Part shown: in pieces, positions 37,988 through 48,716 of the stretch
Layout of the letters: the number at the start of each line of letters is the position of its first letter
Numbering within the stretch: the first letter of the stretch is position 1
DNA from: Actinomycetota bacterium
GTDB lineage: Bacteria > Actinomycetota > Actinomycetes > S36-B12
Assembly (NCBI GenBank): GCA_016717115.1
Contig: JADKGE010000002.1
Coordinates: 434,001 to 498,000 of the forward strand
DNA: 64,000 nt
Direction: 5' to 3'
Program-made: the position numbers and the translations under genes
The notes under the pieces: model-generated
What the model saw: only the letters and a program-made list of their open reading frames with translations
What the model was told of the DNA's origin: nothing
The model's database searches: none

Positions 37988-39333
37988 TGGCGGGGCGATT
38001 CCTGGGCGAGGGCACCGTGCTCCGCACCAGTGCGGCCCCCTACCTGGTCGTGGGGCTGGGCACCGAGATCCTGATCCAGGGCCTGGGCGCCTTCACCAAC
38101 GGCTGGGTCCTTCACCCGGACGCGCCGTGGCACCGAGTCGTGTACGTGCTCGGGATGCTCGCCTGCGTGGTCCTGTGGTTCCTCTACCGGGAGTCCGACA
38201 AGCCCACCCTGTTCCGGGTCGCCGTGGGCCTCATGCTCGCGCTGTGGGTCCTGGCGCTGTGGCGCGGACTCGAGGTGCCCAAGAACATGCAGGCCGACAC
38301 CTTCACGCTGCCGCTGCTGCTCGCGATGATGTGGATCAAGCCTCCGACAGCCCGGGACGCGCGGCTCGTCGCCGACGCGGTGGCGTGGATCTTCGTGGGC
38401 TTCTTCGTGGTGTGGCTCGGACTCGAGGTCTCGGGAGCGATGAGCAGTTGGTACGGCCCGAGCGCCGCCGGCCAAGCCGCGGCAGCCGCGGATCGGGCGT
38501 ACTACGCGCTGCCGCTGGCCGACCCGCTGGGTCTGGACGGCCGCTGGGCCGGGCCGTTCTCGCACCCGAACAGCGCTGGGCCGGTCGGTGGGTTCCTTCT
38601 GATCATGGCGCTGTGCCGCCGCGGAGCGGGCCGATGGGTGTTCCTGGCGAGCGGACTGGCGATCCTCCTCCTGACGGGCAGTCGCACGTCGACCATCGCC
38701 GCGCTGGGCGGAGTCGTCGTGGTGCTGGCCGTCACCTGGCTGCTTCGGCGTCCGACGACGTTGGCCGACCGCATCCTCATGGGCGTGGTTCCCCTGAGCC
38801 TGGTGGGCCTCCTCGTGGTGGCGGCGAACCGCAGCATCGTCGGGGCGCCACGCGACGCGACGCTGGCCGGGCAGCTGTGGCAGGCCAACAGCACGATGAG
38901 CGGCCGGACCGAAATGTGGTCGGCCTACTGGAACCTGTGGCTCGACTCGCCCTTCCTCGGCGTGCCCAGTGGCGTCATCGCGGACGCCGTGCGATCGGGA
39001 GCCATCCCTGCCTGGGCGGCGGCCAGCGCGCACAATGCGCTGCTCGACGCCCTCGCACGTACCGGCCTGGTCGGTGCGGCCCTCGTGATCGCCACGGCGG
39101 TGGTCGCGGTGTGGCTCGCGATTCGGGCCGCACGATGGGGCCAGGTCATGCCCATCGGCGTCCTTGGGCTGCTGATCGTCAGCGGGTTCAGCGAGGCGCT
39201 GGTCTCCTGGCAATGGCCCTCAGCCTCCACGACCCTGCTCCTGCTGGCCGTGGTGGGGAGCCTGGGCCCCGAACGGCCGCAGGCTGCGGGGCTGGACCAA
39301 CGCACGGAAATCGCATCGAGTACGGAGGCGTGA
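37987..39333 (+). CDS. O-antigen ligase/polymerase-family membrane protein
   Basis: 448 residues with about ten membrane segments. The large loop 'GLDGRWAGPFSHPNSAGPVGGFLLI' region and the following 'LTGSRTSTIAALGG' are the Wzy/WaaL family marks (conserved SHPN and SRT). The later 'NSTMSGRTEMWSAYWNLW' and 'AHNALLDALARTGLVGA' (family HN motif) confirm it. These enzymes join lipid-linked glycans at the outer face of the membrane. It lies between iclR and hutG with TGATG overlaps on both sides, so it is co-transcribed with histidine genes without an obvious link. Confidence 0.85.
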   Translation: MAGRFLGEGTVLRTSAAPYLVVGLGTEILIQGLGAFTNGWVLHPDAPWHRVVYVLGMLACVVLWFLYRESDKPTLFRVAVGLMLALWVLALWRGLEVPKNMQADTFTLPLLLAMMWIKPPTARDARLVADAVAWIFVGFFVVWLGLEVSGAMSSWYGPSAAGQAAAAADRAYYALPLADPLGLDGRWAGPFSHPNSAGPVGGFLLIMALCRRGAGRWVFLASGLAILLLTGSRTSTIAALGGVVVVLAVTWLLRRPTTLADRILMGVVPLSLVGLLVVAANRSIVGAPRDATLAGQLWQANSTMSGRTEMWSAYWNLWLDSPFLGVPSGVIADAVRSGAIPAWAAASAHNALLDALARTGLVGAALVIATAVVAVWLAIRAARWGQVMPIGVLGLLIVSGFSEALVSWQWPSASTTLLLLAVVGSLGPERPQAAGLDQRTEIASSTEA

Positions 39334-40232
39334 TGACACAGGACGAGCGCTGGACACGCGCGGCCGACTGGCTGAGGCCGGGGCCGGGGACGGGCGATCT
39401 CGCGGTGGTCGGTGTCCCCGCCTACCGCACGTCGATCAGCGCGACGGGCGCTCATGCGACGCCCGGCGCCATCCGGAGTGCGCTGGCGCGGTACTCCACC
39501 TACTCGTGGGCGCATGACATCGACCTGGCCGACATCGTGGCGATCGACGCGGGCGACGTCGACGAGCCCGACGGCCCCGAGGGCGAAGCCAGGGTCGCCG
39601 CCAGGATCCGCGAGGTGGCCGAAGCGGCCACCCTCGTGATGGCGCTGGGCGGCGACAACTCGCTCACCTACGGTGTTGCCCTCGGGGTCTGGGGCGTGCG
39701 CATCGCATCCGCGGGACTCGTGACGCTAGATGCGCACCACGACCTGCGCGACGGCGTCAGCAACGGCTCCCCTGTGCGGCGCCTCATCGATGCGGGCCTG
39801 CCGGGCAGCCATGTCGTGCAGATCGGCATCGCGGACTTCTCCAACTCCGCGCAGTACGCCGCTCGCGCCCGTGACCTAGGGATCACGGTCATCACGCGGG
39901 GAGCGCTCCGCCACCGGCCCATGACCGACGTGATGGCCGAGGCGATCGCGATCGCCGGCACGGCGGGTGGTCCGATCCACGTCGACCTCGACGTCGATGT
40001 GTGCGATCGATCAGTGGTGCCGGGGTGTCCGGCCGCCGCACCCGGCGGTATCAGCGCCGACGAACTGCGGCAGGCGGCCTTCCTCGCGGGCCGCTCGCCC
40101 CGCGTGGAGTCGATGGACATCGCGGAGATCGATGCGACGGCCGACGCTCCCGATGGCCGCACCGTGCGACTCGGGGCGCTGTGCATCCTCGAGGCGGCCT
40201 GCGGGGTGGCCAGCCGACTCAAGGGCGCCTAG
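39333..40232 (+). CDS. hutG: Formimidoylglutamase (arginase family)
   Basis: 299 residues, ureohydrolase fold. Manganese ligands are in 'GGDNSLTYG', 'TLDAHHDLRDG' and 'VDLDVDVCDRS'. 'GCPAAAPGG' is the family's substrate loop. It hydrolyses N-formimino-glutamate to glutamate and formamide, completing the pathway encoded by hutH, hutI and hutU. The start ATG 39333 follows GGAGG at 39324-39328 and overlaps the previous stop. Confidence 0.9.
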   Translation: MTQDERWTRAADWLRPGPGTGDLAVVGVPAYRTSISATGAHATPGAIRSALARYSTYSWAHDIDLADIVAIDAGDVDEPDGPEGEARVAARIREVAEAATLVMALGGDNSLTYGVALGVWGVRIASAGLVTLDAHHDLRDGVSNGSPVRRLIDAGLPGSHVVQIGIADFSNSAQYAARARDLGITVITRGALRHRPMTDVMAEAIAIAGTAGGPIHVDLDVDVCDRSVVPGCPAAAPGGISADELRQAAFLAGRSPRVESMDIAEIDATADAPDGRTVRLGALCILEAACGVASRLKGA

Positions 40233-40256
40233 CGGCAGGCGCGGTGGCGGGACGGG

Positions 40257-40655
40257 TCAGTCGTCGTCCTGCTCGTGGCCGGAGTCGTCGCTGTCGCCCT
40301 CGTCCGTGTCGTCATCGCCTGCCGCGGTCGGCGCAACGGCGGGTGTCGTGTTCGAGGCGACCGACGACGAGGGTGCCGTGCCTGACGACTGGACGGGGTT
40401 GCCGAGCTCCGGGACCTGGCGGGACAGGGACCGCAGGGCCTTGTCGATGGCCGGCACCCGGTAGTCCGCTGCCGCGATCGGCGTCAGCGGGACAGGTTCG
40501 GTCCCCAGGGCAGACAGTGCACCGTCAGCCACGATCGTCGTCGTGGTGCCTCGGGCCGAGATGGCCGAGTTGACGGCGGCCACGCTCACGGCGGCTCCCG
40601 ACATCATGACGGTGGTGACGGCGACGACGACGGCGATCCGGCTAGCGCGATTCAT
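40257..40655 (-). CDS. Small secreted protein with acidic tail
   Basis: 132 residues. The signal peptide is near residues 1-27 ('RIAVVVAVTTVMMSGAAVSVA'-like hydrophobic stretch). The mature part contains 'LTPIAAADYRVPAIDKALRSLSRQVPELG' and then a Ser/Thr linker. The last 20 residues are mostly Asp/Glu (DDDTDEGDSDDSGHEQDDD). It has no recognised domain. It shares an upstream direct repeat and an acidic tail with the next gene, so they are probably co-regulated. The acidic tail suggests metal or cationic-peptide binding at the cell surface, which is inference. Confidence 0.75.
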   Translation of the reverse strand: MNRASRIAVVVAVTTVMMSGAAVSVAAVNSAISARGTTTTIVADGALSALGTEPVPLTPIAAADYRVPAIDKALRSLSRQVPELGNPVQSSGTAPSSSVASNTTPAVAPTAAGDDDTDEGDSDDSGHEQDDD

Positions 40656-40720
40656 GGGGTCCTCTTCCTGAGCGTGTCCTTGAAGGCTAGGCGGGCGCCG
40701 TCAAGGCGGGCTCCAGCGGC

Positions 40721-40738
40721 GGTTAAGCACGGGTAAGG
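40721..40738 (-). promoter_or_regulatory. Direct repeat GGTTAAG-N4-GGTAAGG, copy 1
   Basis: GGTTAAG 40721-40727 and GGTAAGG 40732-40738 (on the gene's strand, CCTTACC-N4-CTTAACC) lie about 65-85 bases upstream of the gene starting at 40655. The same motif with identical spacing lies upstream of the gene starting at 41508. Direct CTTAAC-type repeats one helical turn apart are typical of OmpR-family response-regulator sites. Confidence 0.55.
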
Positions 40739-40745
40739 GTCCCGC

Positions 40746-40790
40746 GAACCAAGGAAGGCCGGCCCCGCGGGGGTCGGCCTTCCTTGGTTC
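40746..40790. terminator. Strong hairpin terminator
   Basis: The arms GAACCAAGGAAGGCC (40746-40760) and GGCCTTCCTTGGTTC (40776-40790) pair perfectly. The stem continues for six more pairs, one of them a G-T, to a three-base loop. It directly follows the stop of the PepSY-like gene at 40801 on the minus strand. There is no T-run, as is common for actinobacterial terminators. Confidence 0.85.
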
Positions 40791-40800
40791 AGAGGGAAGT

Positions 40801-41508
40801 TCAGTCGTCGCTCTCGTGGCTGTCGTCATCGGACTCGCCGTACGACTCGTGGTTGTCGGAATCGTGGTCGGCGGACTCATCCTCGGACTCGTTGTCCTCG
40901 TAGTCGTCACTCGACTCGCGGGCGTCATCGTCACCATGCGACGTCGGGCCACTGCTCGTGGTGCCGGCGCTGCTCACCGTCGGTCCTGAGACCTTGACCC
41001 AGTCGAAGACAACGCCGCTGGCACGATCGACGTAGCCCGTAACGACCGATCCATCGGCTCGCTCGACGGTGACCGAGTAGCTGGCATAGCCGCTGCGCTG
41101 GGCGCGAGAGACATCGAGGACGCGTCCAGGCGACACGCGCACGACGGCCGCCTTGGCCTGCGTGGAGCGGATGCCCGACGCGCCGGACGGCCTGGTTCCG
41201 CCCCTGCGTCCGTCCCTACTGGCGCCGGCGTCCCCCGAGGTGCTGGGCGCGGTGGCGCCGGCCTGAGGCGCCGTACCGGGAAGGCCGACCGTGGGTACCG
41301 TCAGCTCGTCGTCCGAGCCCACCTCGGGGAGAGCGGAGACCGGTGTGGTGGTCGACGCAGGAAGCGAGACTACGACCGCCTGGCTCCCCGTGGTGGGCTG
41401 CTCCCGGGAACTCGCGGACGCGCTGATGGCTGCGACGCTGGCGACCGACGCCGCGACGAGCACCCCCGTGGCGACGGTGACGGCGGCGAGTGTGCTTCGT
41501 CGACTCAT
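40801..41508 (-). CDS. Secreted PepSY-like protein with acidic tail
   Basis: 235 residues. Signal peptide near residues 1-33 ('LAAVTVATGVLVAASVASVAA'-like). A Thr/Pro/Ser linker is followed by a PepSY-type strand-helix unit ('VLDVSRAQRSGYASYSVTV', 'GYVDRASGVVFDWVKV'). The last 45 residues are a Ser/Asp/Glu/His-rich acidic tail. ATG 41506-41508 follows AGGAGC. PepSY proteins often sit next to two-component systems and inhibit proteases or sense the envelope. No kinase is adjacent here. It is transcribed toward the terminator at 40746-40790. Confidence 0.78.
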   Translation of the reverse strand: MSRRSTLAAVTVATGVLVAASVASVAAISASASSREQPTTGSQAVVVSLPASTTTPVSALPEVGSDDELTVPTVGLPGTAPQAGATAPSTSGDAGASRDGRRGGTRPSGASGIRSTQAKAAVVRVSPGRVLDVSRAQRSGYASYSVTVERADGSVVTGYVDRASGVVFDWVKVSGPTVSSAGTTSSGPTSHGDDDARESSDDYEDNESEDESADHDSDNHESYGESDDDSHESDD

Positions 41509-41591
41509 GACAGCTCCTGTTGTTCGTGGATCGCGGTGTGTCCCCCTCAACGGACCGTAGGTCGCCGCTGGTTTTGGGCACACCCGTGGCC

Positions 41592-41609
41592 GGTTAAGGC
41601 CCGGTAAGG
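41592..41609 (-). promoter_or_regulatory. Direct repeat GGTTAAG-N4-GGTAAGG, copy 2
   Basis: GGTTAAG 41592-41598 and GGTAAGG 41603-41609, about 85-100 bases upstream of the PepSY-like gene start. It has identical half-sites and spacing to the copy at 40721-40738. This supports a shared regulator for the two secreted proteins. Confidence 0.55.
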
Positions 41610-41627
41610 GTGGTTGGCCGCCCCACA

Positions 41628-41643
41628 TGTGATCCACATCACA
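41628..41643. promoter_or_regulatory. CRP/GlxR-type site
   Basis: TGTGATCCACATCACA is a TGTGA-N6-TCACA perfect dyad, the consensus of CRP-family regulators (including GlxR/Crp of actinobacteria). It lies between the PepSY-like gene (start 41508) and dnaK, 58 bases before the dnaK -35. Which side it controls is not clear. Confidence 0.6.
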
Positions 41644-41700
41644 CTCCCTGAGGGGTCCTGATCGGAATGACGAGGGTCGCCGCGCCGTTGAGATGCATAG

Positions 41701-41729
41701 TTGAGTCCACTCGACTCAAAGAGTATGCG
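41701..41729 (+). promoter_or_regulatory. dnaK promoter with HAIR (HspR) operator
   Basis: TTGAGT-N7-ACTCAA (41701-41719) matches the HAIR consensus CTTGAGT-N7-ACTCAAG recognised by HspR. The same TTGAGT also serves as a -35, 17 bases before a -10-like TATGCG (41724-41729). HspR bound here would block RNA polymerase directly. The 321-base gap 41509-41829 contains this site, the CRP-type site and the direct repeat, and no gene. Confidence 0.85.
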
Positions 41730-41829
41730 TCCGCACTTGCGTGATGCCGACTCCGGGAGCAGACTCGAACACGACCACCTGGTCGACCGGTTGCGGTCGA
41801 CCCACCGAACACAAAGGAGCACCACCACC

Positions 41830-43671
41830 ATGGCACGAGCAGTGGGTATCGACCTGGGCACGACCAACTCGGTCGTCTCCGTCCTCGAGGGCGGCGAGCC
41901 CGTCGTCATCGCTAACGCCGAGGGTGCCAGGACCACGCCGTCCGTCGTCGCCTTCGCCAAGAACGGTGAGGTCCTGGTCGGCGAAGTCGCCAAGCGCCAG
42001 GCCGTCACCAACGTCGACCGCACCGTGCGGTCCGTCAAGCGCCACATGGGCACCACCTGGACCGTCGACATCGACGGCAAGGCGTACACCGCCCAGGAGA
42101 TCAGCGCCCGCACCCTGGGCAAGCTGAAGCGCGATGCCGAGGCCTACCTCGGCGAGAACGTCACGGACGCCGTCATCACGGTGCCCGCCTACTTCAGCGA
42201 CGCCGAGCGCCAGGCCACCAAGGAGGCCGGCGAGATCGCGGGCCTGAACGTCCTGCGCATCATCAACGAGCCCACGGCCGCCGCTCTCGCCTACGGCCTC
42301 GACAAGGGTGACCAGGAGCAGACGATCCTCGTCTTCGACCTCGGTGGCGGCACGTTCGACGTGTCCCTGCTCGAGATCGGCGACGGCGTCGTCGAGGTCA
42401 AGGCCACCAGCGGCGACAACCACCTCGGCGGCGACGACTGGGACAACAAGGTCGTCGACTGGCTGGTCACCTCCTTCAAGAACGCGCACGGCGTCGACCT
42501 GTCCAAGGACAAGATGGCCATGCAGCGCCTTCGCGAGGCGGCCGAGAAGGCGAAGATCGAGCTCTCCAGCTCGATGCAGTCGTCGATCAACCTGCCGTAC
42601 ATCACCGCGAGTGCCGAGGGTCCGCTCCACCTCGAGGAGACCCTGTCCCGCGCGCAGTTCGAGTCCCTGACCGCCGACCTGCTGGAGCGCACCAAGGCGC
42701 CGTTCCAGGCCGTGCTCAAGGATGCGGGTATCGCGCTCGACAAGATCGACCAGGTCGTCCTGGTCGGCGGTTCCACCCGGATGCCGGCCGTCACCGACCT
42801 GGTGAAGGCGGAGACCGGCAAGGAGCCCAACAAGAGCGTCAACCCCGACGAGGTCGTCGCCATCGGCGCGGCCCTTCAGGCCGGCGTCCTCAAGGGCGAG
42901 GTCAAGGACGTCCTGCTTCTCGACGTGACCCCGCTGTCGCTGGGCATCGAGACCAAGGGCGGCGTCATGACGCGTCTCATCGAGCGCAACACGACGATCC
43001 CGACCAAGCGCAGCGAGATCTTCACCACCGCTGACGACAACCAGCCGTCCGTCCTCATCCAGGTCTACCAGGGCGAGCGCGAGATGGCTGCGTACAACAA
43101 GCGGCTCGGCACGTTCGAGCTCACCGGCCTGCCTCCTGCTCCCCGCGGGATCCCGCAGGTCGAGGTCACGTTCGACATCGACGCGAACGGCATCGTGCAT
43201 GTGTCCGCCAAGGACCTCGCGACGCAGAAGGAGCAGTCGATGACGATCTCCGGCGGGTCCGCCCTGAACAAGGACGAGATCGACCGCATGATGCGCGAGG
43301 CCGAGCAGCATGCCGAGGAGGACAAGCAGCGCAAGGAGGAGGTCGAGGTGCGCAACGGTGCGGAGGCGCTGGTCTACCAGACCGAGAAGTTCCTCGCCGA
43401 CAACGCCGACAAGGTTCCCGCCGACGCGAAGGCCAACGTCGACGGTCCTCTCGCCGAGCTGAAGGCGGCCATCGAGGCGAACGACATCCCGGCCATGCGG
43501 ACGGCAACCGACAAGGTTGCCCAGGCGAGCCAGGCTCTCGGCACCGCGATGTACGCGCAGGCGCAGCAGGACGGCGCGGCGTCGTCCGAGCAGGCGAGCG
43601 AGGCCGCCGCCGATACGAGCGACGACGATGTCGTCGACGCGGAGATCGTGGACGAGGGCGACGAGAAGTGA
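41830..43671 (+). CDS. dnaK: Chaperone DnaK (Hsp70)
   Basis: 613 residues. Nucleotide-binding motifs 'GIDLGTTNSVVSV', 'FDLGGGTFDVSLLEIGDG' (phosphate 2) and 'LVGGSTRMPAV' (adenosine) are intact. The substrate-binding domain begins after 'DVTPLSLGIETKGG'. The C-terminus ends in an acidic Asp/Glu tail. ATG 41830 follows AAAGGAG. It is the first gene of the HspR-controlled operon dnaK-grpE-dnaJ-hspR and probably clpB. It overlaps the grpE start by four bases. Confidence 0.98.
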   Translation: MARAVGIDLGTTNSVVSVLEGGEPVVIANAEGARTTPSVVAFAKNGEVLVGEVAKRQAVTNVDRTVRSVKRHMGTTWTVDIDGKAYTAQEISARTLGKLKRDAEAYLGENVTDAVITVPAYFSDAERQATKEAGEIAGLNVLRIINEPTAAALAYGLDKGDQEQTILVFDLGGGTFDVSLLEIGDGVVEVKATSGDNHLGGDDWDNKVVDWLVTSFKNAHGVDLSKDKMAMQRLREAAEKAKIELSSSMQSSINLPYITASAEGPLHLEETLSRAQFESLTADLLERTKAPFQAVLKDAGIALDKIDQVVLVGGSTRMPAVTDLVKAETGKEPNKSVNPDEVVAIGAALQAGVLKGEVKDVLLLDVTPLSLGIETKGGVMTRLIERNTTIPTKRSEIFTTADDNQPSVLIQVYQGEREMAAYNKRLGTFELTGLPPAPRGIPQVEVTFDIDANGIVHVSAKDLATQKEQSMTISGGSALNKDEIDRMMREAEQHAEEDKQRKEEVEVRNGAEALVYQTEKFLADNADKVPADAKANVDGPLAELKAAIEANDIPAMRTATDKVAQASQALGTAMYAQAQQDGAASSEQASEAAADTSDDDVVDAEIVDEGDEK

Positions 43672-44273
43672 GTGATGGACCGATGAGCGATCAGGAATAC
43701 GAGCAGTCGGGCGTCCGGTTCACGGACAAGCGACGTGTCGACCCTGAGACCAACCAGGTGCGCCAGCCGGCAGGTTCGGCTGGCGCACCGGGGCTCCTCG
43801 ACGCGCTTCAGGAGGAGAGCGACGAGGCCACGGTGCTCGAGGTCGAGGTGGTCGAGGCGCAGGCGAAGCTCTCGGAGCTGACCAACGACCTTCAGCGCGT
43901 TCACGCCGAGTACGCCAACTACCGGCGTCGTGTTGATCGGGATCGCGAACTCGTGCGCGAGACCGCGATCGGCGGTGCGCTCAGCGAGCTCCTGCCCATC
44001 ATCGACGACGTCGACCGGGCTCGCCAGCACGGCGAGCTCGATGGCGCATTCAAGAGCGTCGGCGAAGCGCTGGAGTCGGCCGTCGTCCGCATCGGACTGG
44101 AGAAGTTCGGGGCGGCCGGCGAGTCATTCGATCCGAACGTCCACGAGGCGCTCACCACCGAGTCTCGTGACGACGTGTCGGAGCCGACGGTCGTCTCGGT
44201 GTACCAGTCCGGGTACCGCTTCGCCGGACGCGTCCTGCGGCCGGCGCGGGTCGCCGTGGCCGGCACCGACTAG
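43668..44273 (+). CDS. grpE: Nucleotide exchange factor GrpE
   Basis: About 201 residues. A long N-terminal coiled coil ('EVEVVEAQAKLSELTNDLQRVHAEYANYRRRVDRDREL' region) is followed by the beta domain with 'FDPNVHEALTTE' and 'VVSVYQSGYRFAGRVLRPARVAV'. It exchanges ADP on DnaK. GTG 43668 overlaps the dnaK stop; ATG 43683 is an alternative start. Confidence 0.95.
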   Translation: MSDGPMSDQEYEQSGVRFTDKRRVDPETNQVRQPAGSAGAPGLLDALQEESDEATVLEVEVVEAQAKLSELTNDLQRVHAEYANYRRRVDRDRELVRETAIGGALSELLPIIDDVDRARQHGELDGAFKSVGEALESAVVRIGLEKFGAAGESFDPNVHEALTTESRDDVSEPTVVSVYQSGYRFAGRVLRPARVAVAGTD

Positions 44274-44295
44274 CCGGGGCTCAGGGAAGAACGAC

Positions 44296-45492
44296 GTGAA
44301 CAAGGACTGGCTCGAGAAGGACTTCTACGCACTGCTCGGCGTGCCCAAGGACGCGACCGCGGACGAGATCAAGAAGAGGTACCGCAAGCTCGCGCGCGAA
44401 CTGCACCCGGACAAGAACCCGGGCGACAAGGTGGCCGAGGAGAAGTTCAAGGCCATGTCCGAGGCGTACGACGTGCTGTCCGACGACGCTAAGCGCAAGG
44501 AGTACGACGAGGCCAGGAGCCTGTTCGCCGGCGGGGGATACAGCCCGGGCGGCTTCGGTGGCGGGGGGTTCGGCGGCAGCCGTGGTGGCAACCAGCAGTA
44601 CAACGTCAACGTCGAGGATCTCTTCGGCGAGGACTCCGGCGGCTTCGGGGAGTTCCTCGGCGGGATCTTCAACCGAGGCCGCGCCGGGGCCACCCGCACG
44701 CGCCAGGCCCGTCGCGGCACCGACCTCGAGAGCGCCCTCACGCTCTCGTTCGATGACGCTCTCGACGGGGTCACGGTGCCGCTGCGCCTGAGCAGTGACG
44801 CCGCCTGCGGGAGCTGTCACGGCACCGGCGCGAAGGCCGGCACCGTGCCGAGGATGTGCCCCACGTGCGATGGATCGGGTCAAACGCAGCGGAATCAGGG
44901 CGGCTTCGCCTTCGCCGATCCGTGCGTCACGTGCAAGGGCCGGGGACTCTACGTCGACGACCCGTGCCCGGTCTGCCACGGCTCGGGCCGTGGGCTGAGC
45001 ACCCGCACCGTGCAGGCCCGCATCCCTGCCGGGGTCAAGAACGGATCGCGCATCCGGCTCAAGGGCAAGGGTGCGCCGGGGGAGAACGGCGGGCCGAACG
45101 GCGACCTGTTCGTCGAGGTCAGCATCGCCCCGCATCCGGTGTTCGACCGCAGGGGCGACAACGTCACCGTCTCCGTCCCGGTCACCTTCAGCGAGGCTGC
45201 GCTGGGCGGCGAGATCGCGGTGCCGGTCCCGCGCGGCGGCTCCGTCACGCTGAAGATCCCCGCCGGCACCTCCAACGGCCGCACATTCCGGGTGCGCGGG
45301 AAGGGCATTCGCCGCAAGGACGGCACGAACGGCGACCTGCTCGCGTCGGTCGAGGTGGCCGTGCCCCAGAAGCTCAGCAGCGAGGCCCGCGAGGCGCTGC
45401 AGAAGTACGCGGACGAGACGACTGACCACGATCCCCGCAAGGACCTCTTCGCCATGGCGGAGGGGGCATCCGGCGCGCGGAGCTCGTCATGA
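44296..45492 (+). CDS. dnaJ: Chaperone DnaJ (Hsp40)
   Basis: 398 residues. J domain with HPD ('ELHPDKNPG') near residue 37. A Gly-rich linker follows. Four CxxCxGxG zinc motifs are present (CGSCHGTG, CPTCDGSG, CVTCKGRG, CPVCHGSG), then the substrate-binding C-terminal domains. It activates DnaK ATP hydrolysis. GTG 44296 follows GGGAAG. The stop overlaps the hspR start. Confidence 0.97.
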   Translation: MNKDWLEKDFYALLGVPKDATADEIKKRYRKLARELHPDKNPGDKVAEEKFKAMSEAYDVLSDDAKRKEYDEARSLFAGGGYSPGGFGGGGFGGSRGGNQQYNVNVEDLFGEDSGGFGEFLGGIFNRGRAGATRTRQARRGTDLESALTLSFDDALDGVTVPLRLSSDAACGSCHGTGAKAGTVPRMCPTCDGSGQTQRNQGGFAFADPCVTCKGRGLYVDDPCPVCHGSGRGLSTRTVQARIPAGVKNGSRIRLKGKGAPGENGGPNGDLFVEVSIAPHPVFDRRGDNVTVSVPVTFSEAALGGEIAVPVPRGGSVTLKIPAGTSNGRTFRVRGKGIRRKDGTNGDLLASVEVAVPQKLSSEAREALQKYADETTDHDPRKDLFAMAEGASGARSSS

Positions 45493-45839
45493 GCGCCGAG
45501 CGCACCGGCTTCAGCATCGCCGACGACGCACCGGTGTACGCCATCTCCGTCGCCGCGCAGCTGGCCGGTCTGCATGCACAGACACTGAGGCAGTACGACC
45601 GCCTCGGGCTCGTCGTGCCCACGCGGGTGGGCGGGCGCAACCGCCTGTACTCGACCAACGACATCTCCCGGCTGCGTGAGATCGCGGACCTGTCCGCGCA
45701 GGGCCTCACGCTCGAGGGCATCCGGCGCGTGCTCGAACTCCAGGAGGAGGTCAGGGTCCTGCGCAAGCGGCTGGAGGATTTCCGCCGTGATCAGGCTTCG
45801 ACATCGCTGGTCGTCTGGCGACCGGCGAGGAACAGGTAG
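45489..45839 (+). CDS. hspR: Heat-shock repressor HspR (MerR family)
   Basis: 116 residues with a MerR-type helix-turn-helix ('YAISVAAQLAGLHAQTLRQYDRLGLV') and a coiled coil ('LELQEEVRVLRKRLEDF'). HspR represses the dnaK operon through the HAIR sites and needs DnaK as co-repressor. Its place inside the operon gives an autoregulatory loop. ATG 45489 overlaps the dnaJ stop. It is short enough that no effector domain is present. Confidence 0.95.
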   Translation: MSAERTGFSIADDAPVYAISVAAQLAGLHAQTLRQYDRLGLVVPTRVGGRNRLYSTNDISRLREIADLSAQGLTLEGIRRVLELQEEVRVLRKRLEDFRRDQASTSLVVWRPARNR

Positions 45840-45841
45840 CA

Positions 45842-48424
<2,583 letters not shown>

Positions 48425-48430
48425 CCCCGG

Positions 48431-48712
48431 TCAGGGCTGGTGGTGACCGCCCAGGATCGTGGGTCGCTTGCGCAGGCCGGCGGCGTGCAGGGCCATCACG
48501 ACCTGGCGTGACGACACCTCGATCGCGCCCTCCTGGACGGCTACTCCGCGGATCTCGTCGGTGATGTCGTAGTGGTCGCCGCCGAAGGCCCGCTCGGGGA
48601 TCCCGATCCAGCGGGCGAAGGCGTGCAGCTCGTCCAGGCTCGTGTCGCTCACCATGTGGCACCACAGGCGGTCACGCCACGGCCAGATGGCGTCGTCGAC
48701 CAGGATCGCCAC
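48431..48712 (-). CDS. DUF4031-domain protein
   Basis: 93 residues. 'AILVDDAIWPWRDRLWCHMVSD', read in two parts, and 'LHAFARWIGIPERAFGGDHYDI' fit the DUF4031 family. The function is unknown. GTG 48710-48712 is the start. It is four bases after the aminotransferase gene and probably co-transcribed with it. Confidence 0.85.
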   Translation of the reverse strand: MAILVDDAIWPWRDRLWCHMVSDTSLDELHAFARWIGIPERAFGGDHYDITDEIRGVAVQEGAIEVSSRQVVMALHAAGLRKRPTILGGHHQP

Positions 48713-48716
48713 GCGG

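Noticed and set aside
41716..43311. Long minus-strand open frame opposite dnaK
   Set aside because: A GC-rich shadow of dnaK codons, with no start signal and low-complexity composition.
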